Shown here piece by piece: positions 44,014 to 51,884 of a stretch of 64,000 nucleotides of DNA; position 1 is the stretch's first letter; the number at the start of each line of letters is the position of its first letter. The stretch covers positions 27,851 to 91,850 of the forward strand of contig CAYNHF010000049.1 in NCBI GenBank assembly GCA_964397045.1. Reading direction: 5' to 3'. The translations under genes and the position numbers were made by a program. The notes under the pieces were generated by a model that worked only from the letters and a program-made list of their open reading frames with translations, was not told where the DNA came from and made no database searches. Source of the DNA: CAYNHF01 sp964397045. Lineage in GTDB: Bacteria; Actinomycetota; Acidimicrobiia; Spongiisociales; UBA5794.

Positions 44014-44019
44014 ATCCTA
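44014..44019 (-). promoter_or_regulatory. -10 box of leaderless LVIVD-amidohydrolase operon
   Basis: Minus-strand TAGGAT, eight bases, then ATG (44005). No ribosome site lies between. The 14-bp operator at 44095-44108 is 76 bp upstream and could serve this promoter as well as the divergent cupin gene. Confidence 0.45.
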
Positions 44020-44094
44020 GGGGCCAGAGCCGGAGGTCTACCGCTGCGATCCTCATCGGTTGCGTTGTGCGGCAATCAACTCTGCAGGGAAAGC

Positions 44095-44108
44095 TGCAAA
44101 CGATTGCA
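44095..44108 (+). promoter_or_regulatory. LacI-type operator before the cupin/MFS genes
   Basis: TGCAAACGATTGCA: perfect arms TGCAA/TTGCA around a central CG. The probable cupin -10 (TAGCGT, 44122-44127) lies 13 bases downstream, so the operator covers the -35 region. It is one of four copies in the window. Confidence 0.65.
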
Positions 44109-44156
44109 GCCCCCGGCCGACTAGCGTGAGGGGACCCAAGTGAGGAGGTTATGCCG

Positions 44157-44582
44157 ATGGCGCAGGTGGTACACGCCGATCAGCTCCCGAAGCTCGGGTC
44201 GACCCGAGATACCCGCGATCGGGTCGATCTCGTCACCGAGGATATCTTTGGCATTACCGACCTGAGGGCCGACCGCATCACCTACCACCCCGGGGATACT
44301 GCGGCGGCGCACTACCACCGCGACGCCAAGCACTTCTTCTTCATCCTGAGTGGCCGCGGTTTCCTGCACGGCGATGGGATTCCGGTGGAACTAGCGGCAG
44401 GGGACGTGGCTCTCGTCGAGGAGAACGAGGTGCACTGGTTCGAGAATCGCGCGGACGAGGACTTCACTTTTATCGAGTTGTGGGTCCCCGCTCCGAGCGA
44501 AACCGTTTGGGTCACGGAGGATCAGTGCACCTGGGCGCCGGCCGCGATTGGTACGACAGCCCTCGCCGATGAGGAGCCATGA
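44157..44582 (+). CDS. Single-domain cupin protein
   Basis: The 141-residue protein has one cupin domain. The first motif is HPGDTAAAHYHRDAKHFFFIL with the His-x-His and Glu-like positions, and the second is VEENEVHWFENRAD with the later His. It is a candidate metal-dependent dioxygenase, isomerase or ligand-binding regulator; substrate unknown. Start: GAGGAGG suits ATG 44157; ATG 44151 is only a few bases after it. The stop overlaps a small downstream frame by four bases, and the MFS gene follows. Confidence 0.75.
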   Translation: MAQVVHADQLPKLGSTRDTRDRVDLVTEDIFGITDLRADRITYHPGDTAAAHYHRDAKHFFFILSGRGFLHGDGIPVELAAGDVALVEENEVHWFENRADEDFTFIELWVPAPSETVWVTEDQCTWAPAAIGTTALADEEP

Positions 44583-44782
44583 ATGGAACCCGGCTGGATG
44601 CTTGGTTGGGCCATCGCGCCGGCCACTCGACGAGTGCACTCCTTCTGTACCGTTCTCCGATCCTCATCGATCTGCCCTGCAGTGATGCTGAAACCGGCCG
44701 TCCGGAGCATGCCGACGTAGATTGCCACACGCGCCTCGCCGGGCGGCCCCGCGTCGAAACCTCGACGGCCCCGATGCGGTGA
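44579..44782 (+). CDS. Possible 67-residue coupled ORF between cupin and MFS
   Basis: The frame starts inside the cupin stop (ATGA) and ends inside the MFS start (GTGA), exactly filling the gap. The translated protein is Arg-rich and resembles nothing I know. The perfect double overlap is the main reason to list it. A minus-strand frame over the same bases (44522-44728) looks at least as protein-like, so this may be a decayed gene instead. Confidence 0.3.
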   Translation: MNGTRLDAWLGHRAGHSTSALLLYRSPILIDLPCSDAETGRPEHADVDCHTRLAGRPRVETSTAPMR

Positions 44783-45954
44783 GCCGAGTGCGGCTATCCG
44801 TCTGGGCCCGATCCGACCTCGCCGTGGTCGGCGCGGGGGTGTTCCTCATCACCGTGGCGGCTCACGTGAGATCCCCACTCCTTCCCGCGATGGGTCGGGA
44901 GCTGAGCATGGGGCCCGCGGCGCTCGGAGCCTTCGTGGCCGTCTTCGCCCTCGGCCGAATCATCACGGACATTCCTGCCGGACGGCTCACCGACAGCCGT
45001 CCCAGCAGGTCGATGCTGGCGGTCGGCGCCGGAGTCACTGCAGTATCGAGTCTCCTTGCCGGTTTCTCCCCGACGAGCACGATCGCGTTCGTCGCCGCGT
45101 TCGTCCTCGGGGTCGGGTCGGCCTGGACCAATACGACAGGAATCGCAGCCTTCGCTCTGGCTCCCCGGGAACGGCGGGGTGCGGCCATGTCAGGATTCGC
45201 TGCTGCCTTGCTCGTGGGACAGGCCGTCGGGCCCGTATTCGGAGGTGCGGTCGCTTCCGTGGCGGACTGGCGGGCCGCCTTTGCAGCTGCGGCCGTCCTC
45301 GCTGCGGTGGTGGCTGTGTTGCTGATGCGGGCGGTACCCGGTCGGAGATCAGATCGTTCGAAGCGCACGAAGGAAGCCGGCACCGTATCCATTGCTCGGC
45401 CCGTGCGGGTGGCGCTCTATCTCCTTCCGGCAGTTCAATTCGCTATCGGTGGTGCCCTGCTTCAGACCCTCGTCCCGATCGTCGGTGATGGTGAACTCGG
45501 GTACGGGGTCGGCGCCATAGGCTTGGCCATCGGCCTTGCCGGCCTGCTCCGGCTGGTCGGTGCGCTGGTGAGTGGCAGAATTTCGGACGCATACTCGAGG
45601 CGGTGGGGCCTGTTTCCCGGTCTGTCGCTTCAACTGGTAGGCCTCGTTGTGTTTGCGGTTGCGGATTCCGCGGCAGCATGGTGGGCAGCGATCGTTCTCA
45701 CCTCGCTCGGAAGCTCCGCAGTGAACGTAGCGGCCACCATGCTGGCCGATCTCAGTGAGGGCGGCCGCCTCGGAGCGCGTCTCGGCATGTTCCGCATAAC
45801 GGGGGATGTGGCACTCTTTGTCGCTCCCCTGCTCGCCGGGATCCTCTATCAATATTCGGGAAGGGCGCTGGCGACGGTACCTTTGATCATCTTCACCGCA
45901 AGTGTCACCTTGCTCGCGGCGGTGGCACTTCCGGACACGCGAGCCTACGGGTGA
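44779..45954 (+). CDS. Major facilitator superfamily transporter
   Basis: The 391-residue protein has about twelve membrane helices. The loop 2-3 signature is FALGRIITDIPAGRLTDSRP. Loop 8-9 has a weaker copy (LVGALVSGRISDAYSRR). It is of the drug/organic-solute exporter type and the direction of transport cannot be told. The GTG start (44779) is set by the upstream frame overlap; a second GTG is at 44788. With the cupin upstream it is probably under the operator at 44095-44108. Confidence 0.85.
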   Translation: MSRVRLSVWARSDLAVVGAGVFLITVAAHVRSPLLPAMGRELSMGPAALGAFVAVFALGRIITDIPAGRLTDSRPSRSMLAVGAGVTAVSSLLAGFSPTSTIAFVAAFVLGVGSAWTNTTGIAAFALAPRERRGAAMSGFAAALLVGQAVGPVFGGAVASVADWRAAFAAAAVLAAVVAVLLMRAVPGRRSDRSKRTKEAGTVSIARPVRVALYLLPAVQFAIGGALLQTLVPIVGDGELGYGVGAIGLAIGLAGLLRLVGALVSGRISDAYSRRWGLFPGLSLQLVGLVVFAVADSAAAWWAAIVLTSLGSSAVNVAATMLADLSEGGRLGARLGMFRITGDVALFVAPLLAGILYQYSGRALATVPLIIFTASVTLLAAVALPDTRAYG

Positions 45955-46198
45955 CCAAAGCGTCGAGTGCCGTGAAAGACGTTTGTCCGGCACGGCTCCC
46001 TCCGCTCCGACTTTGCGTCGACAACCGGCTGCCTGGGGAACGATGAAGGACTTCAGCTACCGTTGCCCTTCGGACACGGCGCGCGAGCGATCCGCATCGC
46101 GAGCCCGTGATCACAGCGCCGTGACCGCAATGGACACGACCGTCGCCGTGACCCGGCTGCGGCCGACTTCAGGAATTGTGAACCACTGAGGAGATATC

Positions 46199-47119
46199 GT
46201 GACCGCTCAGCTTGATCCCGAAAACGTCGTCATCACCGGCCCGGTGGCCGGCTCCACCATTCCGGTTGACCTCATGTACGTCGAAACCTGGGACGGCCTC
46301 TATGCCCCGATCGGGGTACGGAAGCCGGAAGGTGACGGTCCGTTCCCGATAGTTCTGCTGGCGTCTGGCAACGGCGGAGGAGGTATGGCGTGGGTGCGCG
46401 ATGCCGTGGTCAATCGGGGCTACATCATGGATTGCCTGCTCGATGCAGGATATGCGTGCGCGTGGCTGCGATACCGCTCGGAGGTCGAGCTGGGTTATCA
46501 CGACGGCGGTCCAATCGTGCGCGATATCCGGCAGGGCCGCGACCTCTTCAATCGCTCGCCACTGGAGTACGAGGACGAAATCGCCATCATCGACTACGTG
46601 AAGACGCTGCCGTGGGTCGACGGCGAGCGGGTTGGCCTCATCGGTATGAGCCACGGCGGAGAGATGGTGCTCAAGCTCACCTCCGAATACGACGGCGTGG
46701 CGGCAGCCGTCGCCAGCGAACCGGCATCACACGAGTTCCTGGCCCTCACCCCGGACGACACTGCGTTCGTAAACGAGGAGACCCACCTCCGCAACATCGA
46801 GGGCATGCAGATGAGTGAAGTCGAGAAGGTCCGCGCTCGGATCGATGAAGACCTTGCCCGGTCGCGCTGCGCGCCGATCAACACCCCGATCCTGGTGATG
46901 GGCCGCAAGGACGATCACCTCCAGGGCATCTTTCGGGTCTCGTACGACGTGCTGGCCGAAATGGGCAAACCGGTGTCCTGGGTCTCCTACGACCATCCGC
47001 TCCACGGATACATCTACCCGGTTCGCGGAGCCGACGGCGAGTACGAGGTGAACGACGTCCAGTTGGAGGCCATCGCGGGTGTCATTGCTTTCCTCGATGC
47101 GCACCTGAAGCCCGCGTAA
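46199..47119 (+). CDS. Alpha/beta hydrolase (dienelactone-hydrolase / peptidase S9-like)
   Basis: The 306-residue protein has the alpha/beta-hydrolase elements LLASGNGGGGMAWV (oxyanion region), the nucleophile in LIGMSHGGEMVL, a probable acid in MGRKDDHLQG and the His in DHPLHGYIY. PIGVRKPEGDGPFPIVLL is typical of S9-type esterases and dienelactone hydrolases. Substrate unknown. GTG start after GAGGAG. The 244 bp before it hold no clear gene or operator. Confidence 0.8.
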   Translation: MTAQLDPENVVITGPVAGSTIPVDLMYVETWDGLYAPIGVRKPEGDGPFPIVLLASGNGGGGMAWVRDAVVNRGYIMDCLLDAGYACAWLRYRSEVELGYHDGGPIVRDIRQGRDLFNRSPLEYEDEIAIIDYVKTLPWVDGERVGLIGMSHGGEMVLKLTSEYDGVAAAVASEPASHEFLALTPDDTAFVNEETHLRNIEGMQMSEVEKVRARIDEDLARSRCAPINTPILVMGRKDDHLQGIFRVSYDVLAEMGKPVSWVSYDHPLHGYIYPVRGADGEYEVNDVQLEAIAGVIAFLDAHLKPA

Positions 47120-47187
47120 GGGCGGAGGAGTCGGAGATTCGCGCTACGAGGGGGCTGTGGTGCGCCGACACAGGGGCCGAATCGCGA

Positions 47188-48534
47188 TCAGCCCGTTGGC
47201 TCACCGAGTACACATGCCGCGACATGGTCCGGTCCCCGCACCGTGAGCTGGACTTCGTCGACCGGCATGAACTGCACCCTCACCCGGTTCCCGTCCACCG
47301 CCACGCCCGAGAGTGCGGTCTGCATCGCGGGGGCGATCCCGTCCCCCCGCAACGTCGTGGCCAATCGATTTGCGGCTGCTTCATCCTCAAAGCCGAACCA
47401 GGCATCGAAGTCCGAGTTACGGGACACTCCGGATAGGGCATCGAACAACCCCTCGACATCCTCGAGCCAGAGAACCACGTCGTCCACGTCCCATCCGCAG
47501 GCGGGTGTCGCCACCGGACATCGGGTATGGAAACGACAGCCGCGGGGAGGATGTGCCGGATCCGGAATATTGCCTTCGAGTGTTTGCATCGAGTCTGTGC
47601 CCTCCTCGACGTCGGGGCTCGCTGCCAGGAGCGCCTTGGTGTAGGGATGCTCCGGATCGTTGAAGATCGCCTCGGTGGGCCCGGCCTCTGCCACACGGCC
47701 GAGGTACATCACAACGATCCGGTCGGCCATGTGGCGCACGACTGAGAGGTCATGGGTGATGAACAGATAGGCAAGCTGCCGGTCTTGCTGGAGTTCGTGG
47801 AGCAGATTCAAGATTTGGGCTTGTACCGAAACATCCAACGCGCTGGTTGGTTCGTCGAGGACCACAAGTTCCGGATCTAGCGCCAGCGCCCGGGCAATCG
47901 AGATGCGCTGACGCTGTCCACCGGAGAACTGATGAGGATATCGGTAGAGGTGCTGTCGACCGAGGCCAACCTGTTCCAGCAACTCGACCACCCGGCTGGT
48001 GAGGTCATTGCCGGAAGCTTCGTGGTGAACCCGCAGCGGCCGACCGACGATGTCCTTGACCAGGTGACGGGGATTGAGCGAGGCGAATGACTCCTGGAAG
48101 ACGACCTGGCAGTTGCGTCGGTAGTAGCGCCAGCGATCACCCTTCATGCGATCCACGCGGAATTTGCGATCCAGATTCTCCAGCTCCGCTTGCTGGTCCC
48201 GGGTCCGATTGGCCTCGTCGATTTCGAGCAGGGCATCGAGACGCTCCTGCGCTTCGGGATTGAGCCCGAAGTACACCCCGCCCCCGGTGGGATCAGTGAG
48301 GCCACTCACACAGCGGCCGAGGGTCGTTTTGCCGCACCCGCTCTCGCCGACGAGGCCGAGGGTTTCACCGCGCTGGATATCGAAGCCGACGCCGTCGACT
48401 GCCTTGACATGGCCCGCGACCCGCTGCATCGCCCCTTCACGGATCGGGAAATACTTCTGCAGATCTCGCAGCGCAAGCACGTGCGTTCTGTCAAACGACT
48501 CTGCTGATTCCGCCGCGCGCAACGGTGACCTCAT
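47188..48534 (-). CDS. oppF: Oligopeptide-type ABC importer ATPase OppF, with insertions
   Basis: ATPase of 448 residues, about 120 longer than usual OppF. Walker A is GESGCGKTT (63-71), Q-loop VVFQESFASLNPR, signature FSGGQRQR and Walker B LVVLDEPTSALD. A charged insertion of about 25-30 residues lies between Walker A and the Q-loop (around 91-138). The C-terminal Cys motif GCRFHTRCPVATPAC is followed by about 70 extra residues before the usual HVAAC end. ATG 48532-48534 overlaps the oppD stop by four bases. Last gene of the importer operon. Confidence 0.88.
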   Translation of the reverse strand: MRSPLRAAESAESFDRTHVLALRDLQKYFPIREGAMQRVAGHVKAVDGVGFDIQRGETLGLVGESGCGKTTLGRCVSGLTDPTGGGVYFGLNPEAQERLDALLEIDEANRTRDQQAELENLDRKFRVDRMKGDRWRYYRRNCQVVFQESFASLNPRHLVKDIVGRPLRVHHEASGNDLTSRVVELLEQVGLGRQHLYRYPHQFSGGQRQRISIARALALDPELVVLDEPTSALDVSVQAQILNLLHELQQDRQLAYLFITHDLSVVRHMADRIVVMYLGRVAEAGPTEAIFNDPEHPYTKALLAASPDVEEGTDSMQTLEGNIPDPAHPPRGCRFHTRCPVATPACGWDVDDVVLWLEDVEGLFDALSGVSRNSDFDAWFGFEDEAAANRLATTLRGDGIAPAMQTALSGVAVDGNRVRVQFMPVDEVQLTVRGPDHVAACVLGEPTG

Positions 48535-49859
48535 CGCACCCTCCGGTCGAAGGTCGGGAGGCCGGTGGCGCCAGCAGGGGCATGCTGGATGAAGCAGGCC
48601 ACCTCGTGGTCGTCGCCGACGAAGGCCGGCTCGGGCTCGGCCGTGTTGCAGTACTCGGCCTCGTAGGGGCAGCGTCCACCAAACCGGCAAGCGGCCGGTG
48701 GATCGATGAGTTCTGGAACCGTTCCCGAGATACCCACCAACTGGCCCCGCTCGTGGGACGCCGCAGGAATCGCCGCCAGGAGCCCACGAGAATACGGATG
48801 ACGTGGATCTGAGAAGATCTGGTCCGTCGCGGCCACCTCGACGATGCGACCTGCATACATCACTGCCACCCGGTCGCACACCTCGCGCACCAGCGACAAG
48901 TCGTGACTGATGTACAGCACCGAGGTGCGGTGTCGTTGTTGGAGTTCACGCACCAGTTCGAGAATTCGAGCCTGCACCGTCACATCCAGAGCTGTGGTCG
49001 GTTCGTCTGCGATCAGAAGATCGGGGTCACACGCCAGGGCCTGAGCAATCATCACCCGCTGCCGCATACCTCCGGATAGCTCATGGGGATAGCGGTGCAT
49101 GACCTTCCTCGGATTGGCAATCTGGGTTTCCGCCAGTGCTTCGGCGACCCGCGCGTCGGTAACGGCGCGAATCCGATTGCGCCGGGATCGCAGCGGTGGC
49201 AGGGACAACGCGATATCTTCCACGCGGCGGGAGCGCTGGCCTGCTTTCCTTCTGATCATCAGCGAGGCGAGGCCCCGGCCCTCAGGATCGACGCCGGCGT
49301 CTGCGAGAAGATCGTCCGAACGGTGCTGGTAGAAGACCTCGGCTACCTGGTCGCGGATCGAGAGCGCAGGGTTGAGTGCTTTGCCGGGGTCCTGGAACAC
49401 CATCGCAATCCGATTCCCGCGAATGTCCCGCATCTCGTTGTCGCTCACGTCGAGCAGGTCGACCGTGTGGTGACCGGTTTGTCCGCACTCCGCACAGCCT
49501 GCGCCATCACAGTGGGGGCAGGCCCCGGGCAAACGACCTACGCCCCCGCATCGGTCGCACCCTTTCCCGTTGCAGGAAGAACACTGCTCGTGAGGACGGA
49601 AGTAGATCGCGCCCCCTGCCAGGATTCCCGGAGGCACCGGAATGAGGCGAAGAAACGAACGGGCGGTGACGCTCTTGCCGCATCCGGTCTCACCGACCAG
49701 ACCTACGGTCTCACCGTCGCCGATGTCAAACGAGACCCCGTCTACGGCATGAACAATGCCGGCCTTGGAACGGAAGTGAACCCGCAGATCGACCACGGAG
49801 GCAACCGATGCGCCGGTCATTTGTGGCACCGTCGCGCTGCCGTCTCCCACCAGGGTCAC
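48531..49859 (-). CDS. oppD: Oligopeptide-type ABC importer ATPase OppD with DnaJ-like zinc module
   Basis: ATPase of 442 residues. Walker A is GETGCGKS (56-63), Q-loop MVFQDPGKALNP, signature LSGGMRQR, Walker B LLIADEPTTALD. Between Walker A and the Q-loop lies a Cys-rich insertion (residues 93-129) with four CxxCxGxG-type motifs: CSSCNGKG, CDRCGGVG, CPHCDGAG and CAECGQTG, eight Cys in all. This is the DnaJ zinc-finger pattern and would bind two zinc ions. A second, basic insertion of about 60 residues follows the Q-loop. C-terminal Cys motif CRFGGRCPYEAEYC is normal for OppD. The GTG start overlaps the oppC stop (GTGA). Confidence 0.88.
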   Translation of the reverse strand: MTLVGDGSATVPQMTGASVASVVDLRVHFRSKAGIVHAVDGVSFDIGDGETVGLVGETGCGKSVTARSFLRLIPVPPGILAGGAIYFRPHEQCSSCNGKGCDRCGGVGRLPGACPHCDGAGCAECGQTGHHTVDLLDVSDNEMRDIRGNRIAMVFQDPGKALNPALSIRDQVAEVFYQHRSDDLLADAGVDPEGRGLASLMIRRKAGQRSRRVEDIALSLPPLRSRRNRIRAVTDARVAEALAETQIANPRKVMHRYPHELSGGMRQRVMIAQALACDPDLLIADEPTTALDVTVQARILELVRELQQRHRTSVLYISHDLSLVREVCDRVAVMYAGRIVEVAATDQIFSDPRHPYSRGLLAAIPAASHERGQLVGISGTVPELIDPPAACRFGGRCPYEAEYCNTAEPEPAFVGDDHEVACFIQHAPAGATGLPTFDRRVR

Positions 49860-50788
49860 CGGCTCGTCTCGGTACGAGGATCAAGAACATCCCGCAGGCC
49901 GTCGCCGAAGAGATTGAAAGCCAGCGCCCAGAGGAAGACCATGAGGCCCGGGAAGGTCGACGCCCACCACCGCCCGGCAGAGATCCCGGCCTGACCCTCG
50001 GAGACGAGGATTCCCCACTCAGCCAGACCTGCTTCGGCAAGGCCGATGAAGGCCAGCGTCGCCCCGACCAGCACGATATTGCCCATATCGAGTGTTGCCT
50101 GGGTGATGACCGGTGTGATCGAGTTGGGGAGTACGTCCTTGAAGTAGATCCGCAGTTTCGAGTCTCCGATCACCCGGGCAGCGTCGACATACTCGTTCTC
50201 CTTCACATGGATCACCTGGGCGCGCATGATCCGGGCATACTTCACCCAGAACACCACCGCGAGCGCCAGGACGATGTTACGAAACGAGGGGCCGAGGACG
50301 GCAGCGATCGCCAGTGCGAAGATCAGTTCAGGGATCGACAAGAAGACATCGACGATGCGCATCAGGACCTCGTCGACCCTGCCGCCGCGGAAGCCGGCGA
50401 TGCTGCCGATGGTGACCCCGACGACCACCGTGATCGAAACCACGATCACCGACAGCCGTAGTGATGTGCGGGCTCCCCACACGATCCCGTAGAAGACATC
50501 TCCGCCGACATTCGTCGTGCCGAGCGGGTGTCCGGGACTGCCCGGCGGCACGCTGATGGCAGACCAGTCGCGCGGCATCTGATAGGGATCCGGCGTGTTG
50601 GGTTCGGTGATCAAAGGGGCGAATGCGGCGATCGACAGCATGAGAACGATCAGGATCAGTCCTGCAACGGTTGTTGGGTTGGAGAAGATCGAGACTCCGA
50701 GCTCGCGGAATCGCCCGAGTCGTACCCGCCAGGCGGAATCAGCGGCGACGGCAACGGCGGGGGTGTCAGCAACATCAACCACGGTCAC
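49856..50788 (-). CDS. oppC: Oligopeptide-type ABC importer permease OppC
   Basis: Permease subunit, 310 residues with six helices. The first is TTVAGLILIVLMLSIAAFAPL; DVFYGIVWGARTSL and EYVDAARVIGDSKLRIYFKDVLP are the loop that docks onto the ATPase (EAA motif). The start is GTG 50786-50788, overlapping the oppB stop (GTGA); a second GTG at 50782 is better placed after GGGGAA. An open frame reaching 51283 lies inside oppB and is not coding. Confidence 0.9.
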   Translation of the reverse strand: MTVVDVADTPAVAVAADSAWRVRLGRFRELGVSIFSNPTTVAGLILIVLMLSIAAFAPLITEPNTPDPYQMPRDWSAISVPPGSPGHPLGTTNVGGDVFYGIVWGARTSLRLSVIVVSITVVVGVTIGSIAGFRGGRVDEVLMRIVDVFLSIPELIFALAIAAVLGPSFRNIVLALAVVFWVKYARIMRAQVIHVKENEYVDAARVIGDSKLRIYFKDVLPNSITPVITQATLDMGNIVLVGATLAFIGLAEAGLAEWGILVSEGQAGISAGRWWASTFPGLMVFLWALAFNLFGDGLRDVLDPRTETSR

Positions 50789-51798
50789 TTCCCCAACACG
50801 ACGCGTCGGTCGAGGTAGGCATAGATGACATCGACGGCCAGGTTCACCAGGAGGAACAAGATCGCAGTGAACATCACGTACGCCATGATCGTCGCCTGGT
50901 CGCCCCTCAATACAGCATCGGCCATCCATCGACCGAGACCCGGCCAGCGGAAGATGATCTCGGCGACGACGCTGCCCTGCAGCAGGAAACCGAAGCTGAG
51001 CCCGATGACCGTCACAGTGGGAATGAGCGCGTTGCGGCGGGCGTGACGGCGCAGTACCAGTCGCTCCGGCAAACCCTTGGCCCGAGCCGCGTCTACGTAA
51101 TCTTCCTGCTCTTCCTCCACGAGCGAGGATCGCATCATCCGGGCAATGATCGCGGTTGCACCGTACCCGAGAGCCATTGCCGGGAGAAAGAGGTGCCAGA
51201 GCGCATCCCGGAAGGCTACGAAGTTGAGGTTGAGGAGCGAGTCCACCGTGTAAAGGCCTGTCGGATGGCTGATACTGGCCCACACGTCGGGATCACTGCG
51301 CCCGATCGGGAACCAGCCGAGGTATACCCAGAAGACGATCAGCAAGAGAATCGCAAACCAGAACAAGGGCATCGCAGCCCCGCTGATCGCGAAGATACGG
51401 GTGACATGATCGGGTAATCGATCCCGTCTCGCACCGGCGAACGTCCCCAATGAGATGCCCAGGATGACGGCCACGATCGCAGCCGAAACCGCCAACTCCA
51501 TCGTCGCCGCGAGCTTCTGTGCGAACACCTCTGTGACCGGTGCGGCGGCCACGCCGGACCATCCGAGATCACCACGCACCACGCCGGAGGCCCAGTAGTA
51601 GTACTGCACCGGAAGCGGATCATCCAGGTGATAGCGAGCCTCGAGTTCCGCCACCTCGTCGGGACTCATCTCGTGCGAGAGGTAGATGCCGATGGGTGAT
51701 CCCCCGACACGAGTCAAGGTGAACACGATGATGGACGTGCCGACGATCAGCAGCGGCAAGACCAGGAGCCGACGAGTGATGTAGGCGCGTATCTGCAT
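50785..51798 (-). CDS. oppB: Oligopeptide-type ABC importer permease OppB
   Basis: Permease subunit, 337 residues. The N-terminal helix LLVLPLLIVGTSIIVFTLTR, the outside loop with HLDDPLPVQYYYW and GDLGWS, and the EAA loop DYVDAARAKGLPERLVLRRH are all typical of OppB/DppB. It is 86 bp downstream of the receptor gene and overlaps oppC by four bases. Confidence 0.92.
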   Translation of the reverse strand: MQIRAYITRRLLVLPLLIVGTSIIVFTLTRVGGSPIGIYLSHEMSPDEVAELEARYHLDDPLPVQYYYWASGVVRGDLGWSGVAAAPVTEVFAQKLAATMELAVSAAIVAVILGISLGTFAGARRDRLPDHVTRIFAISGAAMPLFWFAILLLIVFWVYLGWFPIGRSDPDVWASISHPTGLYTVDSLLNLNFVAFRDALWHLFLPAMALGYGATAIIARMMRSSLVEEEQEDYVDAARAKGLPERLVLRRHARRNALIPTVTVIGLSFGFLLQGSVVAEIIFRWPGLGRWMADAVLRGDQATIMAYVMFTAILFLLVNLAVDVIYAYLDRRVVLGK

Positions 51799-51884
51799 CT
51801 CTCACTCCTGCCTCAAGGGCGACGGTCCACTCCGGGCGGCCTGCGGATGTCGCGAGGGCCGCCCGGAGCATGTTTGGTTCTGTC

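Noticed and set aside
44522..44728. 68-residue minus-strand frame over the cupin-MFS gap
   Set aside because: Looks somewhat protein-like but overlaps the cupin gene antisense and has no ribosome site or known match.
48535..48879. Upstream extension of oppF
   Set aside because: Shadow of oppD; the ATGA overlap marks the true start.
50789..51283. Upstream extension of oppC
   Set aside because: Overlaps oppB in a shadow frame; the GTGA junction gives the start.
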